Positions 59,726 to 64,000 of a stretch of DNA of 64,000 nt are shown one piece after another. Every line of letters starts with the position of its first letter. Position 1 is the first letter of the stretch. The translations under genes and the position numbers were made by a program. The stretch is from the NCBI RefSeq assembly GCF_022802975.1, contig NZ_JAFEVZ010000012.1, positions 1 to 64,000 on the forward strand, given 5' to 3'. The notes under the pieces are model-generated. The model had not been told where the DNA came from. It did no database searches and saw nothing but the letters and a program-made list of their open reading frames with translations. The stretch comes from Flavobacterium pectinovorum. GTDB taxonomy: Bacteria; Bacteroidota; Bacteroidia; Flavobacteriales; Flavobacteriaceae.

Positions 59726-62119
59726 CTAGCTTATATCTTTTTTAAATTTCTTAAACCAGGATTTTTTCTCTGTTCTAACACCATAACCATAACCATAGCC
59801 ATAACCTTTCGTCGAATCGGTATCATTAAGAACCAAACACATATTTGGCAATTTCTTTTCCCTGTAAAAAGTATTAGCAATTGACAACATTCTTTTTTCC
59901 AAAACATTGGCACGCATTACATACACAAAAGTATCTGCATTTTTTGCTACCAGTAATGTATCAGCGACTAAACTCACAGGCGCAGTATCCACAATAATAT
60001 AATCGTATTCTTTTTTTAATGTTTGAAAAAGGGTATCAACATTTCTTCCCATTAACAACTCCGCAGGATTTGGAGGAATTACCCCTGAAGGCAATATGTA
60101 GAAATTTTCATACTCATTATGTTTTATAATATATTTGCTAACATCAGTATCATTTGAAGATAAATAATTTGTTAATCCAACATTTGGCATTGCAAAATAA
60201 TCCATAAACTTCGGATTTCTAATATCCATACCTACCAATAAAACTTTTCTTCCTGATAAAGCAAATGTAGCAGCAAGATTTACCGATACCAAAGTTTTAC
60301 CTTCGGCAGGAAAAGTCGAGGTAACAAAAATGGTTTTCGCCAGACCTTCCGAAACATTTGTCAGCATAAATTCAAGATTCGTTCTGACAATCCTAATCGC
60401 TTCAGCTGAACTTGTCCTGCTATCTGTTTTAATCAATTCATTAGCGTCATCCGAAGTTGGAATATCACCAATAAAAGGGATTTGTGTTTTACCTTCCAGA
60501 TCCAGTCTGCTTTTGATTTTGGTATCCAGTAAATCATAACCGTATACAATTCCAAAAGGAATCAAAAGACCTATTAGGAATCCGGCGATGTAAATAATAT
60601 TTTTCTTTGGACTTTCCGGAATTTTATTTGCTTTAGCTGCATCTATAACCCTTGCATTTGGCTCTGTAGCAGCTAAAGAAATGGCCGTTTCTTCCCGTTT
60701 TTGCAGCAAATACAGATACAATTCTTCTTTTACTTTTTGCTGTCTTGCAATTACCCTGAACTGACGTTCCTGTACCGGAATTTTACCAATTTTGCTATTC
60801 AGTAAACTTTCCTGACTTTTTAAATCCCGATTTTGAATCTGCAAATTCGACTGCATTCTTCTTAAACTTGTCGCTACATTCGCTTTCAAAGATGTAATTT
60901 GCTGATCTAATTTTATTACTGAAGGATTTTCAGTTGTCGCTGATTTTAAAATTCGGTTACGATCTAAAACCAGTTTATTATAAGACGTTATTAAACCTCC
61001 TGCATCCCCATTATCTGTTATAATATTGGTTGGGAGTAAATCTGAATTTGTGCTTTTTTTTATAAAATCCAATAAAGAAGAAACAACATTCAATTGAATT
61101 TCAGTTTCAATTCCTTTCTTATCATATTCATTCGATCCTTCTATAAAAAGCTTTGCTTCAGACTCTATATCTGTTAATTGATTTGCTTTTTTAAAACTTT
61201 CTACATCCTGCTCCACACCGTCTAATTCCTGTGTAATCAATGCCAACCGTTCAGAAATAAATTTAGAGGTATTTTCAGAAATAAAATTTTTATCTTCCGC
61301 TGCATCTTTATTATAGATCTGAATCATATTATCCAGAAAATCCTCAGCCTTTTTTTTCACAGGATCTGTTATCGACACATTAACCACACTGCTTGTCTTA
61401 CTTAAGGGCTCAACTTTTAATTTTTTTCTAAAATCCTCCGTAACATTATCCAACGGACTAATTACGATCCGGATCGGCTTCTTTTTTTCGAAATTGTTTT
61501 GTCCATAAAAAGCTGTCTTTCCTATAACCAACACACCCAATGAAGTAGGAATTTTTTCACCAAATTCAAACTGTTTTTTAGCCGATAAAATAATTTTTTC
61601 ATGATTGGTTTCATCTAAAACAGCATTCTCCAAGGAAAACTTATCTTTAGACAAAATGTCCAGTTTTAGAATTACATTAGCCTCATCAAACACTTCTGTT
61701 TTATTAATAAAATATACATGAATAGGAGCTTTACCATAAATATCCCTATCTACTACATTTCCTTCAACCAACAAACTTATATTTAAATTCAGTCTTTTTA
61801 AAGTAGATTCTACTAAAGTTCTTGACCTTAAAATTTCAATCTCATTATCGACATTATTTACAGAACCTACACCCAAACCTAAATCTGAAAAGGCAGATAA
61901 TTCAGAAAGCATACCTCCTTTTTTTTCATCCTTTACCAATATGGAAGTACTGGCTTTATAACTTGGTGTAGTATATCTTAAATATAAAAAAGCCAAAACC
62001 AAACAAAGGAAAACACTTAGAACAAACCATTTCCAGTGAACCAAATATTTATCCAGTTGTTCACGAAGATTTACTTCATTTATTTCATCTTCTACAACCT
62101 CATTATAAAAATCTTGCAT
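59726..62119 (-). CDS. Wzc-like polysaccharide co-polymerase / tyrosine kinase
   Basis: 797 residues. Wzz domain with TM1 at ~32-50 (WFVLSVFLCLVLAFLYL), a long periplasmic coiled-coil part (VEQDVESFKKANQLTDIESE; then LQIQNRDLKSQESLLNSKIG), TM2 at ~505-525 and a cytoplasmic BY-kinase domain with Walker A (STFPAEGKTLVSVNLA), Walker A' (LLVGMDIRNP) and Walker B (YIIVDTAPV). The tail is tyrosine-rich (GYGYGYGYG), the usual autophosphorylation site. It sets polymer length and export with the Wza-like lipoprotein encoded 21 nt upstream. Confidence 0.94.
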   Translation of the reverse strand: MQDFYNEVVEDEINEVNLREQLDKYLVHWKWFVLSVFLCLVLAFLYLRYTTPSYKASTSILVKDEKKGGMLSELSAFSDLGLGVGSVNNVDNEIEILRSRTLVESTLKRLNLNISLLVEGNVVDRDIYGKAPIHVYFINKTEVFDEANVILKLDILSKDKFSLENAVLDETNHEKIILSAKKQFEFGEKIPTSLGVLVIGKTAFYGQNNFEKKKPIRIVISPLDNVTEDFRKKLKVEPLSKTSSVVNVSITDPVKKKAEDFLDNMIQIYNKDAAEDKNFISENTSKFISERLALITQELDGVEQDVESFKKANQLTDIESEAKLFIEGSNEYDKKGIETEIQLNVVSSLLDFIKKSTNSDLLPTNIITDNGDAGGLITSYNKLVLDRNRILKSATTENPSVIKLDQQITSLKANVATSLRRMQSNLQIQNRDLKSQESLLNSKIGKIPVQERQFRVIARQQKVKEELYLYLLQKREETAISLAATEPNARVIDAAKANKIPESPKKNIIYIAGFLIGLLIPFGIVYGYDLLDTKIKSRLDLEGKTQIPFIGDIPTSDDANELIKTDSRTSSAEAIRIVRTNLEFMLTNVSEGLAKTIFVTSTFPAEGKTLVSVNLAATFALSGRKVLLVGMDIRNPKFMDYFAMPNVGLTNYLSSNDTDVSKYIIKHNEYENFYILPSGVIPPNPAELLMGRNVDTLFQTLKKEYDYIIVDTAPVSLVADTLLVAKNADTFVYVMRANVLEKRMLSIANTFYREKKLPNMCLVLNDTDSTKGYGYGYGYGVRTEKKSWFKKFKKDIS

Positions 62120-62140
62120 TTCTTTTTTGTTTATTCAGTA

Positions 62141-62932
62141 TTATTTAAAAAGCAGAACAGAAAGTGACACTAGAATAGAAATCGCCGATACGATAACTGA
62201 AGTATTAGGCCCTACTGCCGCTGCATTGACTTTAGTATTATTAGGTTCAACATAAACCACATCATTTTGAGCTAAATAATAAAAAGGAGAATTGATAAAA
62301 TCAGCCTTGGTAATATCTACTCTATTATATGATTTAACACCGTTAATTTCACGTATAACTAAAATATTATTTCTTCTACCATAAATTGTCAAATCTTTTG
62401 CCATACTTAGCGCCTCAATCAAAGTAACTCTTTCAGAAGTAATCGGATAAGTCCCGGGTAAAGCTACCTCCCCATGTAAGGAGATTTTAAAATTGGTTAT
62501 TCTGAGATTAATAATTGGATTTTTAATATAAACCTCTATTTTACTTTTTAATTTCTGCAATACTTCCGTTCTGGTTAGGCCTCCTACCTGCAATTTGCCC
62601 AAAACAGGAAATTCGATATTACCACTTCTATCTACCAAGTATGTCTGAGTAGTTAGCTGACCTGTTGCTAAATCAGGCTTACCTGTATTTGAAACTGCAA
62701 TTGTCATTAAGTTAAAAGGAATAGTAATTTCTGGATCTTCAGCCGACACAATTATCATTAATAAATCATCAGGCTGAATTTTTACTTCATAGGAAGTTGC
62801 ATTTTGTGATGCACTTATCCCATCAATATTTTGATAGTAAACAATATCTTTTTTTGATGCACAGGAAAAAAACAAAAACAACAGAGCAAAGTACATACTT
62901 GTTTTTGCAAAATTTAAAAAATTGAAATTCAT
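62141..62932 (-). CDS. Wza-like polysaccharide export lipoprotein
   Basis: 263 residues from the start at 62932 (MNFNFLNFAKTSMYFALLFL), lipobox FFSCASKK. An ATG at 62956 would add eight residues but overlaps a promoter box, so is rejected. Domains are the Poly_export domain (YEVKIQPDDLLMIIVSAEDP, YLVDRSGNIEFPVLGKLQVG) and an SLBB domain (ISLHGEVALPGTYPI). The C-terminus has a hydrophobic helix (SVIVSAISILVSLSVLLF) that would cross the outer membrane. It forms the export channel for the polysaccharide made by this cluster. Confidence 0.92.
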   Translation of the reverse strand: MNFNFLNFAKTSMYFALLFLFFSCASKKDIVYYQNIDGISASQNATSYEVKIQPDDLLMIIVSAEDPEITIPFNLMTIAVSNTGKPDLATGQLTTQTYLVDRSGNIEFPVLGKLQVGGLTRTEVLQKLKSKIEVYIKNPIINLRITNFKISLHGEVALPGTYPITSERVTLIEALSMAKDLTIYGRRNNILVIREINGVKSYNRVDITKADFINSPFYYLAQNDVVYVEPNNTKVNAAAVGPNTSVIVSAISILVSLSVLLFK

Positions 62933-62953
62933 TAGGATCTTGGATTTATGTGA

Positions 62954-62961
62954 CAAATATA
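62954..62961 (-). promoter_or_regulatory. Putative -7 box (TATATTTG) of the wza-wzc unit
   Basis: Minus-strand TATATTTG, 21 nt before the start at 62932. A second TATATTTG lies at 63081-63088. Its position rules against the ATG at 62956. Confidence 0.55.
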
Positions 62962-63118
62962 AGTTTTTTTTGATTAACTCATTTTTGACTTAATTCATTA
63001 ACTGCGTTATTTAATTATAAATTAGATTTACTGCACAATTCCATAACTAAAGAGCTTGTTAATCAGTTCTTATTTATTAACAAATATAAACCAACCTTTT
63101 TGAACAGCTAATCCATAT

Positions 63119-64000
63119 TTAATAAGCATTCTCTTCTCCTTTAAAAATATTGAGAACCGTTTTTATGATTATTTTTATATCTAATAAAATACTCCAGTTT
63201 TCTATATACCAAATATCATACTCTACTCTATTCTGCATATCAATTAATTCTCTTGTTTCACCACGATACCCATTAACCTGAGCCCATCCGGTAATACCTG
63301 GTTTTGTATATTGACGCACCAAATAATTTCCAATTAAATCTGTATATTGTTTCGTATGATTGACCATGTGTGGTCGTGGCCCTACTACAGACATATCGCC
63401 TAAAAAAACATTAAAAAACTGTGGCAATTCATCAATACTAGTTTTACGCATAATGGCTCCAAACTTAGTAATACGTGCATCACCTTTCCCTGCTTGTAGT
63501 TTATCCGCTAATTTATTAACCCTCATGCTTCTAAACTTCCAGCAAAAAAACGACTCATTATCACGACCAGAACGTTCTTGTCTAAAAAAAACAGGTCCCG
63601 GAGATTCTATCTTAATTATAATCATGATTATGGGAAATAACCATGGAAAAATTAACAATATAACTCCAAGAGAAAAAACAATATCAAATGCTTTTTTTGA
63701 TAATCTGTTAACCGTGTATTCTAATGGCTCTGTCCGAAACATTAGTACAGGTGTATTTTCGTAAAATGAAATTTCAACCTTACTTGATTTAGTGTACAAT
63801 TGAAAATCCGGAATAAACTTAATGCGAACCATGTGGTGTTCACAAATTTTTATCAATTTACTTATTACATCCACATTATCAATATGCAACGCTACATACA
63901 TTTCATCTATTTCATGGGTAATTATATATTTTTCCACATCTTCAAACCCTCCTAATACCGGTGATGAAATAAAAGCAAAAGGATCTACTTTTTCATCAAA
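63119..64000 (-). CDS. Polyprenyl-phosphate sugar transferase (WcaJ/WbaP-like), partial
   Basis: The frame is open to the window edge, so at least 293 residues are present and the N-terminus is missing; a GTG at 63937 is internal. The visible N-terminal part is the CoA-binding-like domain of PHPT enzymes (LGGFEDVEKYIITHEIDEMY). A hydrophobic re-entrant helix (AFDIVFSLGVILLIF) and the catalytic domain follow: SPGPVFFRQERSGRDNESFF, CWKFRSMR, TSIDELPQFFNVFLGDMSVV and GPRP. It puts the first sugar-1-phosphate on undecaprenyl phosphate to start a repeat unit of the exopolysaccharide. Confidence 0.92.
   Translation of the reverse strand, partial: FDEKVDPFAFISSPVLGGFEDVEKYIITHEIDEMYVALHIDNVDVISKLIKICEHHMVRIKFIPDFQLYTKSSKVEISFYENTPVLMFRTEPLEYTVNRLSKKAFDIVFSLGVILLIFPWLFPIIMIIIKIESPGPVFFRQERSGRDNESFFCWKFRSMRVNKLADKLQAGKGDARITKFGAIMRKTSIDELPQFFNVFLGDMSVVGPRPHMVNHTKQYTDLIGNYLVRQYTKPGITGWAQVNGYRGETRELIDMQNRVEYDIWYIENWSILLDIKIIIKTVLNIFKGEENAY

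Noticed and set aside
59770..59800. Gly-Tyr repeat coding region of the kinase as a microsatellite
   Set aside because: Tyrosine-rich tails are the normal phosphorylation tail of BY-kinases, so the repeat is functional protein sequence.
63360..63764. 134-codon open frame on the plus strand
   Set aside because: Antisense to the conserved catalytic domain of the sugar transferase.
63119..63937. Sugar transferase gene starting at the GTG at 63937
   Set aside because: The frame stays open for 21 more codons up to the window edge, with family-like sequence; the gene is truncated by the window.

Overview
The window reads as chromosomal DNA of a Bacteroidota bacterium, most likely Flavobacterium or a close relative. 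Pointers are the low GC, SusC/SusD pairs, TANNTTTG-type promoter boxes, acidic residues after lipoprotein cysteines (surface-export style), bacillithiol synthase BshC, the bL28-bL33-DUF4295-FtsY cluster, and many palindromic intergenic repeats. I see no rRNA, tRNA, CRISPR array, phage or intact insertion sequence.

Region 1 (about 0.4-24 kb) is a beta-mannan / galactoglucomannan utilisation locus behind a lone porin-like gene. A leftward operon (11.5 to 2.0 kb) encodes SusC, SusD, two surface glycan-binding lipoproteins, a GH27 alpha-galactosidase and a GH5_2 endoglucanase. A leftward AraC-type regulator sits between it and a rightward operon (13.0 to 24.0 kb) with GH26 mannanase, GPH-family symporter, GH130 mannosylglucose phosphorylase, cellobiose 2-epimerase-type AGE enzyme, a tandem carbohydrate-binding protein, a second lipoprotein GH26, GH5_7 mannanase and GH97. 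Together they describe surface capture and cutting, galactose removal, uptake of mannobiose, epimerisation to mannosylglucose, and phosphorolysis to mannose-1-phosphate plus glucose.

Region 2 (24-31.5 kb) has an aldo/keto reductase, a DUF433 antitoxin gene followed by a decayed DUF5615 toxin gene, and a leftward unit of CE2-type esterase, SASA-type acetylesterase and GH3 beta-glucosidase that probably deacetylates and finishes hemicellulose fragments. Region 3 (31-39 kb) has envelope genes (NlpC/P60, L,D-transpeptidase, DUF1573), a histidine kinase/response regulator pair, an MBL-fold hydrolase and a B12-binding radical SAM protein.

Region 4 (39-42.2 kb) is an RNA-repair/ribosome-rescue operon, RtcB - PrfH - TPR protein. 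Upstream lies a previously uncalled 28-codon ORF followed 24 nt later by a strong intrinsic terminator. Region 5 (42-58.7 kb) is mostly housekeeping: MHS transporter, BshC, Ndk, DUF721, FtsY, ribosomal proteins, CinA, Hpt protein, FAH-family enzyme, exonuclease, 2-oxoacid dehydrogenase E2 and a GT2. Region 6 (58.8 kb to the end) opens an exopolysaccharide cluster: YwqE-type phosphatase, Wzc-like kinase, Wza-like export lipoprotein, and a sugar transferase cut off by the window edge.

Between genes there are several families of inverted repeats. One has a fixed GGGTT loop under stems that differ in sequence but stay fully paired in three copies, which suggests a structured RNA. One family has 28-bp arms, with a second palindrome nested in one copy. 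A third has a 33-nt copy read in frame inside the radical SAM gene.
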